13,117 bases of DNA from assembly GCA_945903675.1 (NCBI GenBank), contig CAMDOP010000066.1, forward strand, positions 1 to 13,117, written 5' to 3'. The notes beneath the pieces were generated by a model. The model was not told the origin of the DNA and ran no database searches. It was given only the letters and a program-made list of their open reading frames with translations. This stretch comes from Crenothrix polyspora. Lineage in GTDB: Bacteria > Pseudomonadota > Gammaproteobacteria > Methylococcales > Methylomonadaceae. Position numbers and translations under genes: made by a program. Shown here piece by piece: positions 6,081-13,117 of this stretch; within the stretch, counting starts at the first letter, position 1, and each line of letters opens with the position of its first letter.

Positions 6081-9000
6081 ATGGAAAATAAACTGATCCC
6101 TTATCAGGCAACTCAATGCATTAGTGCAAGCTCTGTAGTCGTTTTTGCACCTCATCCTGATGATGAAGTATTTGGTTGTGGCGGCACCATTTTACGTCAT
6201 GTTGCGGCGGGAACCTTAGTGCATGTTGTGATTGTAAGCGATGGTGCTTTTGGTGCTGAAGGTGATAAAAAATCTACAGTCATCGCAAAAAGAGAAGCCG
6301 AAAGCCTTAAGGCGGCAACTATTTTAGGTTATGGTGAACCAGAATTTTGGCGCTTACCCGATCGTGCCATCGCCTATGGGGAAGCCTTAATTCAACGCAT
6401 TATGGAGACCATCGAGCTCAGCACTGCTGACTTAATATATACACCTTCATTGCTAGAAATGCACCCTGATCATCGTGCGCTTGCGATGTGTGTTATTGAA
6501 GCGGTTAGACGAGCTCCCAGCAAACCCCAATTAGCATTATATGAAGTTGGGGTTCCACTACACCCCAACCTATTACTTGATATCAGCGATCTTGCTGAAC
6601 GAAAAAAATTGGCAATGGAATGTTTCGTGTCGCAAAACCAGCAGCAACGTTATGATTTAGATATTGCCGCACTCAATCGCTACAGAACTTACACACTACC
6701 TGCTGAAGTAACAGCTGCCGAAGCCTTTATTTTGGTTTCTGCCGAAGCATTAACAAATGATCCCTTTAAGCTTTACCAATCGGAACATCAGCGCCAAAGA
6801 GCCTTAGGCTTAGCTTTAGACCATACTGATCTACCTCTGGTTTCTGTAATTATCCGCAGTATGGATAGGCACACCTTATCAGAAGCGCTGGATTCTGTTG
6901 CTTTGCAAACCTATGCCCATATTGAAGTCGTGGTAGTCAATGCTAAAGGTGCAGGACATTCATCACTGAGTGATTGGTGCGGAAACTTTCCGCTAAGATT
7001 TCTCGATAGCGAAGAAAGTTTGCACAGAAGTCGTGCATGTAATAAAGGTTTAAGTAATGCACAAGGAGTCTATCTAGTCTTCCTTGACGATGACGACTGG
7101 TTTACGTCAGAGCATATATCCTTACTCATAGAGGCATTGTTATTCAATCCAGATAAAAAAGTCGCTTATAGTTGTGTGACGGGGGTAAACGAACAAAAAC
7201 AACCCATCGGCAATAATTTTGGCCAAGCATTTGATCGAACGCGGTTATTGGCAGGAAATTATATTCCAATTCATGCGGTATTATTTTCTAGGTCAATTGT
7301 AGATAACGGTTGTCGCATGGATGAATCACTCGATTTATATGAGGATTGGGATTTTTGGTTGCAGGCTGCCGCTTACGGTGATTTCTTTTTTGCGCCTCAT
7401 TTTAGTGCTTATTATCGAATTGGCGGGGCATCCGGTCAGGGCGTCAGACCTAACCCTCTAATTGAGCAGCAAGTAAAAGCCGATCTGTACAAAAAATGGT
7501 TTAAAGAATGGCGACATGATGATCTGTTTAATATTATGTCCTGTATAGAGATGCACGAGGCAAAGTTGAATAAAGCCGTGGTCGAGCGTGATGTGCAGGT
7601 CTTAGGTCTCAATCAGGCTGTGGCTGAACGTGAAGAGCAGATTGAAGGCCTTAATCAGTCTATGGCTGAACGTGATGGGCAGATTGTAGGCCTTAATCAG
7701 TCTATGGCTGAACGTGAAGCGCAGATTGAAGGTCTCAATCAGGCTGTGGCTGAACGTGAAGGACAGGTCGTAGGCCTCAATCAGGCTGTGGCTGAACGTG
7801 ATGGGCAGATTGTTGCTCTTTATAGTTCAAACAGTTGGCTTGTTACTCGGCCACTACGCTTACCATCGCGACTGCTACGAGGCGAACGCGGTCTGGTTAT
7901 GGGTATTGTGCGTGCACGTCTCATTCATCATGGAAAAAGGTTTTATTGGCGTCTACCAGGGCAATATCGCAATCAACTCCTGTATTGGGCTTATCGAAGC
8001 TTTAGTTCGATATTCAAAGGGATGCCTCACTATGAGCAATGGAATGCTACTGCATTATGCTCCAATACCATTCCGATAGATAACCAATTGCTTCTTATCG
8101 ATACGCTGCCGCAGGCGCAGCAGGCAGAAGGAGATATCGCCATCCATCTGCATATGTACTACCACGACCTTGCAGACGAGTTTACTCAATATCTAAAAAA
8201 CATGCCTTTCGAGTACGACCTTTATGTCTCTGTCGCTAGTGTAGAAGGCATTAATGTATGCCGAAAAGCCTTCGCCGATCTTGCAATGCGAGGCAAGTTG
8301 GTTATAGAACAGGCGCCTAATCGTGGGCGAGATATTGCCCCGATGTTTTGCACCTTTGGCTCGCGTTTGAAGAACTATAGCTATATTGCTCATCTGCATA
8401 GCAAAAAATCGTTGTACAATAACGGGGCAACCGAAGGTTGGCGTCAATATCTCTGTGGCAATTTGTTGGGTAGCGAAAAGCGTATACGCAGTATCTTTGC
8501 GCTCATGCAGGGGGATGCCCCATGTGGTATTGTTTATCCGCAGAATTATACGCTGCTACCCTATCAAGCCAATACCTGGCTGGCCAATAAGGCCGCTGGT
8601 GCCGTCTGGTGCGCTCGCCTTGGCATCAGCACGGTTCCCCAAGGCTATTTCGACTTTCCCGCTGGTTCTATGTTTTGGGTCAAGGGCAATGCCCTTAAGC
8701 CACTTTTTAATACTGGGATTACTCTTAACGACTTTGCAGAAGAAACAGGGCAACTCGATGGTACTTTTGCACATTGTTTAGAACGACTTTTGGTTTTATC
8801 TACACTAAAACAAGGCTATAGGTCTGGTATTATCAAGGACCTGCAGAACCCAACGTGGTCTGCCTGGAGCTTTCAGCAATACCTCTCGCGCCCTTTTCAG
8901 TCCATGGTCAATCAGTTAGCTGATCCTACAATCAAATTGATTGCCTTTGACATCTTCGATACCCTGCTATGTCGACCGCTGTTGGATGCTGAATCAGTGA

Positions 9001-10736
9001 AAGCCATTGTTGCAGAGCGCATTGGTGGGAGAGCCGGACAGCTCTATTTAGAGTATCGATCAATTGCCGAAGGCCAAGCTCGCGAAGCGGCTGGCAAAGA
9101 TATTGGAATGACAGAAATATTTGCTAGACTGACAAAGTTGACGGACTTATCCGACGAGACACTAACGCAAATTCGAGACATGGAGCAGAAAGTCGAGCAG
9201 GCGACAGTTAAGCCAAGACCTGAGGTTGTAAAGCTTTATCAGCAGGCCTTGATTACAGGAAAGCCTGTCGTGTTAATTTCAGACATGTTTTTGCCTCGCA
9301 CTGTTATTGAATCCAGTCTACAAAACAATGGCATTAATGGTTGGACCATGTTATTTCTATCCAATGAAATAGGGTTACGTAAAGATACCGGTGAACTTTA
9401 TGAGTATGTGTTCTCCAAATATGGGATAAGTCCAGCGGAGATGCTGATGATAGGAGATAACGAGCGTTCTGATATCCAAATACCCTGCGATAAGGGCGTG
9501 CTTGCTATTCATGTTCTAAAACCCATTGAGTTTGCTCGGGGACTACCTCGATTTCATTCATTGATCGAAACAACCGAGAGAAACGGAGATATAAACGATG
9601 AGCTTACATTAGGCCTTGTTCTGCAACAAAATTTCTCTGCAATCAGCTATCCCCAATTTGATCCTTACTCGCTGATACAGCCGAGTCCCTTCAACATTGG
9701 TTATAGCTTAATAGGTCCACTATTGGTTGGAATGTCAGAATGGCTTATAGAAAAAGCACTCCACGATAAGATTGATCGTCTCTATTTCCTTGCTCGCGAA
9801 GGTCAATTGATAAAGCAAGTCTACGATCTATGGACAGAAGGGCTTGATGGCTTGCCGCAAGCAGATTATTTAGTCCTTTCACGCAGAGCCGTTAGCGTCC
9901 CTATGATTGAAACTTTTGCTGATATTCTGATTATCGCAAAAGCTACCTACTACACAAACACAATCAGTAGCTTCCTGTATGAACGCTATGGCTTACAGTT
10001 GAGTGAATCTCGCTGGAAACTGCTCGAAAATCAAGTGCAATGGAAACGCAATAGTTCGATTGAAGTACAAAATGAGCAGGTTGATCATCTGTTACCATTA
10101 TTGAATGCATTGGCAGCAGAGATCATAGCTAATGCAAGTCTCGAATACGATGCGCTGAAACATTATCTCGACGACATGGGACTTGAGCAGCTAGGTCGCC
10201 AGGCCGTGGTGGATATTGGATATGGCGGAACTATTCAAAATTATCTCAATAGATTGGTTTCTACACCGGTACATGGTTACTACTTGATGACCGATCAGAG
10301 GGCTGTCAAAGTTGCTGAAATGCACGACGTAATAATCCGTGGGTGCTTTCTGGAAGATATTGAACCTTTATTGAACCCTACTCCACTGATGTATGGTAAT
10401 AGTTTTTTGCTTGAAAAATTTCTTAGCTCAAGCACAGCTCAAGTCATACATTACGAACTGGATCAAAATAATCATTTAATGACTCACTATCGCGAGTTGT
10501 CCAGCGATGAAATAGAAGGTTTTAACTTTAGGGCAGAACTTCAGAAAGGCGTTATTCGTTATACCCATGATGCAATAAATTGTCGTGAACAAATCCTTTC
10601 CAGTTACAAGCCTTCCATTAAGGTCGCGAAACAATTGTATGACGCATTTATTGTGCAGCAATCAAAGTTAGAATCAGATCTGTTAAAGAATATAGTATTG
10701 GATGATTACTATTGTGGGAGAGGAATTGTGAGATAA
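6081..10736 (+). CDS. Giant polysaccharide enzyme: PIG-L deacetylase, GT2, coiled-coil repeats, RgpF-like, HAD and C-terminal domain
   Basis: 1551 aa, far longer than any single family in it. About 15-225: PIG-L/LmbE Zn deacetylase, with HPDDE (25-29) and HPDH (128-131). About 252-465: GT2 glycosyltransferase, LVSVIIRS (253-260), FLDDDDW (334-340), EDWDFW (421-426). 496-579: six 14-residue coiled-coil repeats, then SSNSWLVTRPLR (582-593), a motif common beside such repeats. About 684-910: RgpF-like rhamnan-synthesis domain, IAIHLHMYYHD (686-696), NRGRDIAP (747-754), AHLHSKKS (770-777). About 950-1160: HAD domain, FDIFDT (956-961), S1067-D1068, K1101, GDNERSD (1125-1131). About 1190-1551: a domain I know only as commonly following such HAD domains, function unknown. 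No signal peptide or membrane helix is seen. The gene lies 32 bases after its neighbour without a clear Shine-Dalgarno. The combination suggests deacetylation and sugar addition on one scaffold. Confidence 0.85.
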   Translation: MENKLIPYQATQCISASSVVVFAPHPDDEVFGCGGTILRHVAAGTLVHVVIVSDGAFGAEGDKKSTVIAKREAESLKAATILGYGEPEFWRLPDRAIAYGEALIQRIMETIELSTADLIYTPSLLEMHPDHRALAMCVIEAVRRAPSKPQLALYEVGVPLHPNLLLDISDLAERKKLAMECFVSQNQQQRYDLDIAALNRYRTYTLPAEVTAAEAFILVSAEALTNDPFKLYQSEHQRQRALGLALDHTDLPLVSVIIRSMDRHTLSEALDSVALQTYAHIEVVVVNAKGAGHSSLSDWCGNFPLRFLDSEESLHRSRACNKGLSNAQGVYLVFLDDDDWFTSEHISLLIEALLFNPDKKVAYSCVTGVNEQKQPIGNNFGQAFDRTRLLAGNYIPIHAVLFSRSIVDNGCRMDESLDLYEDWDFWLQAAAYGDFFFAPHFSAYYRIGGASGQGVRPNPLIEQQVKADLYKKWFKEWRHDDLFNIMSCIEMHEAKLNKAVVERDVQVLGLNQAVAEREEQIEGLNQSMAERDGQIVGLNQSMAEREAQIEGLNQAVAEREGQVVGLNQAVAERDGQIVALYSSNSWLVTRPLRLPSRLLRGERGLVMGIVRARLIHHGKRFYWRLPGQYRNQLLYWAYRSFSSIFKGMPHYEQWNATALCSNTIPIDNQLLLIDTLPQAQQAEGDIAIHLHMYYHDLADEFTQYLKNMPFEYDLYVSVASVEGINVCRKAFADLAMRGKLVIEQAPNRGRDIAPMFCTFGSRLKNYSYIAHLHSKKSLYNNGATEGWRQYLCGNLLGSEKRIRSIFALMQGDAPCGIVYPQNYTLLPYQANTWLANKAAGAVWCARLGISTVPQGYFDFPAGSMFWVKGNALKPLFNTGITLNDFAEETGQLDGTFAHCLERLLVLSTLKQGYRSGIIKDLQNPTWSAWSFQQYLSRPFQSMVNQLADPTIKLIAFDIFDTLLCRPLLDAESVKAIVAERIGGRAGQLYLEYRSIAEGQAREAAGKDIGMTEIFARLTKLTDLSDETLTQIRDMEQKVEQATVKPRPEVVKLYQQALITGKPVVLISDMFLPRTVIESSLQNNGINGWTMLFLSNEIGLRKDTGELYEYVFSKYGISPAEMLMIGDNERSDIQIPCDKGVLAIHVLKPIEFARGLPRFHSLIETTERNGDINDELTLGLVLQQNFSAISYPQFDPYSLIQPSPFNIGYSLIGPLLVGMSEWLIEKALHDKIDRLYFLAREGQLIKQVYDLWTEGLDGLPQADYLVLSRRAVSVPMIETFADILIIAKATYYTNTISSFLYERYGLQLSESRWKLLENQVQWKRNSSIEVQNEQVDHLLPLLNALAAEIIANASLEYDALKHYLDDMGLEQLGRQAVVDIGYGGTIQNYLNRLVSTPVHGYYLMTDQRAVKVAEMHDVIIRGCFLEDIEPLLNPTPLMYGNSFLLEKFLSSSTAQVIHYELDQNNHLMTHYRELSSDEIEGFNFRAELQKGVIRYTHDAINCREQILSSYKPSIKVAKQLYDAFIVQQSKLESDLLKNIVLDDYYCGRGIVR
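7566..7817 (+). repeat. In-frame 42-bp tandem repeat, six units, encoding a coiled coil
   Basis: Six consecutive 42-bp units encode residues 496-579 of the giant protein, consensus LNQAVAERxxQIxG. Unit 1 (LNKAVVERDVQVLG) is the most diverged. Units 2-6 alternate AV/SM at residues 4-5 and E/D at residue 9. Hydrophobic residues at unit positions 1, 5 and 12 with a polar Arg at 8 give a two-heptad period, so the array should form one long helix or coiled coil. High DNA identity between units makes copy-number change by slippage or recombination likely, always in frame. Confidence 0.9.
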
Positions 10737-10758
10737 TCGCACAAAAGATATAAGTGAC

Positions 10759-10787
10759 TTGTTGTTAAACAGACCATGACATAAACT
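10759..10787 (+). promoter_or_regulatory. Weak candidate promoter before the GT2 gene
   Basis: TTGTTG (10759-10764) and TAAACT (10782-10787) are separated by 17 bases in the AT-rich 89-base gap between the giant gene and the next glycosyltransferase. The match to a sigma-70 promoter is poor and AT-rich gaps give such hits by chance. No terminator hairpin is visible in the gap, so read-through from the upstream operon is equally possible. Confidence 0.18.
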
Positions 10788-10825
10788 TGTTTAAATTATT
10801 TAATTTTTCAGTATTTATCTATTAA

Positions 10826-11623
10826 ATGACTTCCCATTCTATTGCCATCTTAATGTCCACCTTCAATGGACAGCAATTTTTAGCAGAACAGCTACACTCC
10901 ATAACGCTGCAAACTCACTCTAACTGGAGAATAGTGTTGAGTGATGATGGCTCTAGCGATGATACCTTGCTACTGGCCCAGCAGTTTCAGCAGCAATGGG
11001 GCGCTAAGCGCCTAGAAACTCGAGCAGGCCCTAAGCAAGGCTTCTGCTTAAACTTTTTGTCTATGGCTTGTGACCCTTCAATACGAGCGGATTTTTATGC
11101 CTTCTCTGATCAAGATGATGTCTGGATGAGCGACAAGCTAGAAAGAGCCTTAGCTTATTTTGATTCAGTGCTAGATAAAGACATTCCTAGGCTTTATTGT
11201 GGTCGTACTCAATCCGTTGATGAGCAATTAAATTTTTTGGGTTATTCACCTTTATTTTGCTTACCTAGATCCTTTCGTAATGCCTTGATACAAAGTATTG
11301 CCGGTAGCAATACCATGGTTTTTAATCAGGCCGCAAAAGAGCTTATAGAGCAAGCTGGCTTGCAAGACGTGGTGTCACATGATTGGTGGTTATATCAATT
11401 AATTAAAGGCGCGGGTGGCATCGTTTATTATGATCCTAAGCCAAGCATACTTTATCGACAACATCCTAAAGCGCTAGTAGGTGCTAATAGATCAATAGGT
11501 GCGAGATATGATCGCTTTATTTTTGCTTGGAATGGTGGCTTTAAGCGTTGGAATGACATTAATTATGCCGCACTGAGCTCAATTAAGTATTTATTGACTA
11601 AAGATAATAGAGAAATTCTTTAG
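10826..11623 (+). CDS. GT2 glycosyltransferase (RgpB/rhamnosyltransferase-like), C-terminus cut by an in-frame TAG
   Basis: 265 aa of a GT-A fold glycosyltransferase: N-terminal IAILMSTFNGQQFLAEQL (6-23), nucleotide-binding LSDDGSSDDT (38-47), metal-binding DQDDVW (95-100), HDWW (185-188), and acceptor-side YRQHPKALVGAN (210-221). This pattern is typical of RgpB-like and related rhamnosyl- or hexosyltransferases in polysaccharide loci. The enzyme is probably cytoplasmic or membrane-associated. It ends at TAG 11621-11623, but the same frame stays open for 42 more codons that look like the normal C-terminus, so the ancestral length was about 308 aa. The catalytic domain is intact and the shortened form might still work. 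No Shine-Dalgarno is evident before ATG 10826. Confidence 0.85.
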   Translation: MTSHSIAILMSTFNGQQFLAEQLHSITLQTHSNWRIVLSDDGSSDDTLLLAQQFQQQWGAKRLETRAGPKQGFCLNFLSMACDPSIRADFYAFSDQDDVWMSDKLERALAYFDSVLDKDIPRLYCGRTQSVDEQLNFLGYSPLFCLPRSFRNALIQSIAGSNTMVFNQAAKELIEQAGLQDVVSHDWWLYQLIKGAGGIVYYDPKPSILYRQHPKALVGANRSIGARYDRFIFAWNGGFKRWNDINYAALSSIKYLLTKDNREIL

Positions 11624-11752
11624 CTATTTGGAACCTTACGAGCGGCTAAGTTTAAAGATAGATTTAGACTCTTGGCTGTCTGCGGTATTTATCGACAAAC
11701 ATGGCAAGGCACCTTAAGTCTTTGGTTGGCTACTTTTCTTAATAAGCTTTAG
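11624..11752 (+). pseudogene. Stranded C-terminal segment of the GT2 gene after the in-frame TAG
   Basis: Immediately after TAG 11621-11623 the same frame reads 42 codons to TAG 11750-11752, beginning LFGTLRAAKFKDRFRLLAV and ending GIYRQTWQGTLSLWLATF-LNKL. A basic amphipathic stretch followed by G-x-Y-R-Q and a hydrophobic leucine-rich tail ending NKL is how RgpB-like GT2 proteins normally finish, from memory. No base is inserted or deleted, so a single substitution to TAG would explain the break. The segment has no start or ribosome site of its own. Confidence 0.7.
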
Positions 11753-11792
11753 TGGGTTATCGTTATATGGGGGCAGGAAATGTAAGGTTTCG

Positions 11793-11845
11793 AATGTAAT
11801 AGCTTCAGCTATTACATTTTAAAACAGCTGAAGCTGTTTTACTCC
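11793..11845. terminator. Third copy of the MITE core (copy C), likely bidirectional terminator
   Basis: This repeats the two-hairpin core of copies A and B without recognisable MITE ends. The first stem is longer here: AATGTAATAGCT (11793-11804) with AGCTATTACATT (11807-11818), a perfect 12 bp. The second is AAAACAGCT/AGCTGTTTT (11821-11840), 9 bp and ending in TTTT, then actcc. It lies between two convergent genes, 40 bases after the GT2 remnant and 9 bases beyond the end of the minus-strand efflux gene. A-tracts and T-tracts flank each stem, so it could stop transcription from both sides. Terminator activity is inferred from position and structure; the repeat identity is directly seen. Confidence 0.6.
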
Positions 11846-11854
11846 AGACCTACT

Positions 11855-13117
11855 TTATTGGCTTTTAGTCTCTAACCAGTTATTCACTTCATGTAGATTT
11901 TCTTCACCGATAGAGCCTATGGCATGCATAAAGCGAATACGGTTTTTAATATAGGTATATTTAGCCATAGCATAGTCTTTTTTAACTGAAAACTCCTCTT
12001 CTTGTGCTTTGATCAGATCGCTAATGGTCACCACGCCTAATTGATAAGCTTTCTCCATGGCTTCTCGTGATTTACGCGTTGATTCTAAGGCTCTTTGCGA
12101 AGCCTTAATGCTATGCGTCGCGGCATTAGTGCTTAAAAAAGCATCACTGGTTTCTTTAGTAATACTGCGCATCGTGGCTTCATTATCGTTTTTACTCATT
12201 TGTAAACGATAGCGTGCTTCGGATATCTGATGAGTCGTGGTGCCACCTGAAAAGATAGGGACATTAACGTTAATCGCCGCCGTTTGTACCTCAAAAGGCG
12301 GTTGTTGACTACTTTGATAACCGGTATTGGTATTGAAGTAATTAAGCTGTAAATCAGCGGTGGGTAAATGCTTAACTTTTTGCGCCGTTACATTGGTTTC
12401 AGCGACAATAATGGCTTTTTGCTTGGCGGCAATAGCCGGATTTTGGCTTTGCGCCATCTCTAACCATTGCTTTAAATCACCTTGAATTTCTGGGAAATCA
12501 ACGTTATCTCTCAGTTTACTAAGCCCAGCCGAGGCGCTACCGGTCAATTCACTAAGACCTGCCTGAGCGGTAACACGCTTGCTTTCTGCAACAATTTCAG
12601 CGGCCTTAAGCTGATCTAATCGTGCTTCCATGGCATAAAGATCGGTAATTTTTAATAACTGCTTGGCATATTGCTTTTGTATTTGCTCTAACTTTTTTTC
12701 AGTGGCTAGTGTTTCGCTTTGAGCAAAAGACAGCTCATCTTCGGCTTGCAATTCACTAAAATAACGATCCACCACAGTAAACATCAATTGGTTATGTGCT
12801 TCTATGGCTTCAGTCGCATATTGATCTTCGACTTTAGTCGCTTGTCGCCAGGCCCAAAACTTTGCAAAATCCATCAGCGATTGATTTAAAGACAGATAAT
12901 AACGCGTACCTGGATAATTTGTGATTGCATCTGGAGCTGCGGGTCTTGCTGCAGCTGTACGAGTTGCAGCATGATAAAGATTTGACTGGGTATACCTATT
13001 GGTTGACCAGTTACCCGACAGCGCAATCTGTGGCAGCATTTGCCCTAAGGCTTGGCCTTTTTGTGCCGCGCCTATGCCAGTTTTTTCTTCAGCACTTCTG
13101 GAATTAGGATCAGCATC
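11855..13117 (-). CDS. TolC-family outer-membrane efflux/type I secretion protein (5' end missing)
   Basis: The frame is open from the right edge of the window to TAA (11855-11857), giving at least 420 residues. An internal ATG at 13037-13039 is not the true start, because the frame continues upstream through DADPNSRSAEEKTGIGAAQ. That stretch and MLPQIALSGNWS match the first helix and strand of the TolC fold (ADP...GxxxG...LPQxxLSG). Long Ala/Gln/Glu/Lys-rich helices follow. A repeated second half holds VPIFSGGTT and a late YQLGVVTISDLIKAQEE, typical of the two structural repeats of outer-membrane efflux proteins. It should form a trimeric channel-tunnel across the outer membrane and periplasm. 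It is convergent to the polysaccharide genes, so it belongs to another transcription unit, probably a secretion or efflux operon to the right. Confidence 0.88.
   Translation of the reverse strand, partial: DADPNSRSAEEKTGIGAAQKGQALGQMLPQIALSGNWSTNRYTQSNLYHAATRTAAARPAAPDAITNYPGTRYYLSLNQSLMDFAKFWAWRQATKVEDQYATEAIEAHNQLMFTVVDRYFSELQAEDELSFAQSETLATEKKLEQIQKQYAKQLLKITDLYAMEARLDQLKAAEIVAESKRVTAQAGLSELTGSASAGLSKLRDNVDFPEIQGDLKQWLEMAQSQNPAIAAKQKAIIVAETNVTAQKVKHLPTADLQLNYFNTNTGYQSSQQPPFEVQTAAINVNVPIFSGGTTTHQISEARYRLQMSKNDNEATMRSITKETSDAFLSTNAATHSIKASQRALESTRKSREAMEKAYQLGVVTISDLIKAQEEEFSVKKDYAMAKYTYIKNRIRFMHAIGSIGEENLHEVNNWLETKSQ

Noticed and set aside
7566..7817. CRISPR-like or non-coding direct repeat array
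   Set aside because: The 42-bp units adjoin without spacers, stay in frame and encode a regular coiled coil.
8386..8781. 131-codon frame inside the giant gene
   Set aside because: It is an out-of-frame shadow of the RgpF-like region, whose own frame carries clear family motifs. It has no ribosome site or recognisable domain.
11621..11623. TAG as a pyrrolysine codon
   Set aside because: Nothing in the window suggests pyrrolysine machinery, and the gene family has no such known residue. Mutation or ordinary readthrough is simpler.
12925..13107. 60-codon plus-strand frame at the right end
   Set aside because: It is antisense to the well-supported TolC-family gene and has no features of its own.

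Overview
The window looks like part of a cell-surface polysaccharide (O-antigen or capsule type) gene cluster from a Gram-negative bacterium, probably a gammaproteobacterium. This rests on a Wzm/Wzt-type ABC exporter, GT2 and RgpF-like glycosyltransferases, a TolC-family outer-membrane protein and moderate-to-low GC coding DNA. The genus cannot be fixed from sequence alone. I saw no rRNA, tRNA, CRISPR array or transposase gene.

Positions 1-2087. The first 49 bases read as the last 15 codons of a protein ending in KTRKGFADVL. From memory, this is how Wzm-type polysaccharide ABC permeases end. The matching ATPase gene (wzt) starts only at 2088, although wzm and wzt normally adjoin. Between them lie two inverted copies of a 120-122 bp MITE-like element (74-193 and 1880-2001). 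These bracket a compact operon of three paralogous MNT-type minimal nucleotidyltransferases (259-558, 704-1000, 1555-1842). Only the middle one keeps an intact HEPN partner (1000-1554, motif RNLAAHDY). The first has a 52-codon stub of a HEPN-like protein. The third is followed by about a dozen codons that run into the second MITE. I read this as a decaying toxin-antitoxin-like (MntA/HepT type) array lodged inside an exporter operon.

Positions 2088-10736. Three large, fused, co-directional proteins follow. The first is a Wzt ATPase with a Wzt_C substrate-binding domain and a C-terminal FkbM methyltransferase (736 aa). The second joins a class I methyltransferase to a GNAT acetyltransferase (575 aa). 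The third is a 1551-aa protein with, in order, a PIG-L deacetylase, a GT2 glycosyltransferase, six 14-residue coiled-coil repeats, an RgpF-like domain, a HAD domain and a C-terminal domain I do not recognise at the level of function. Together they suggest sugar modification, chain synthesis, chain-end methylation and export carried on a few polypeptides.

Positions 10826-11854. A separate GT2 gene is cut by an in-frame TAG. The remaining 42 codons of a normal-length protein continue in the same frame to 11752. A third copy of the MITE core (11793-11845) then lies between this gene and a convergent gene.

Positions 11855-13117. On the minus strand is a TolC-family outer-membrane efflux protein whose 5' end runs off the window.
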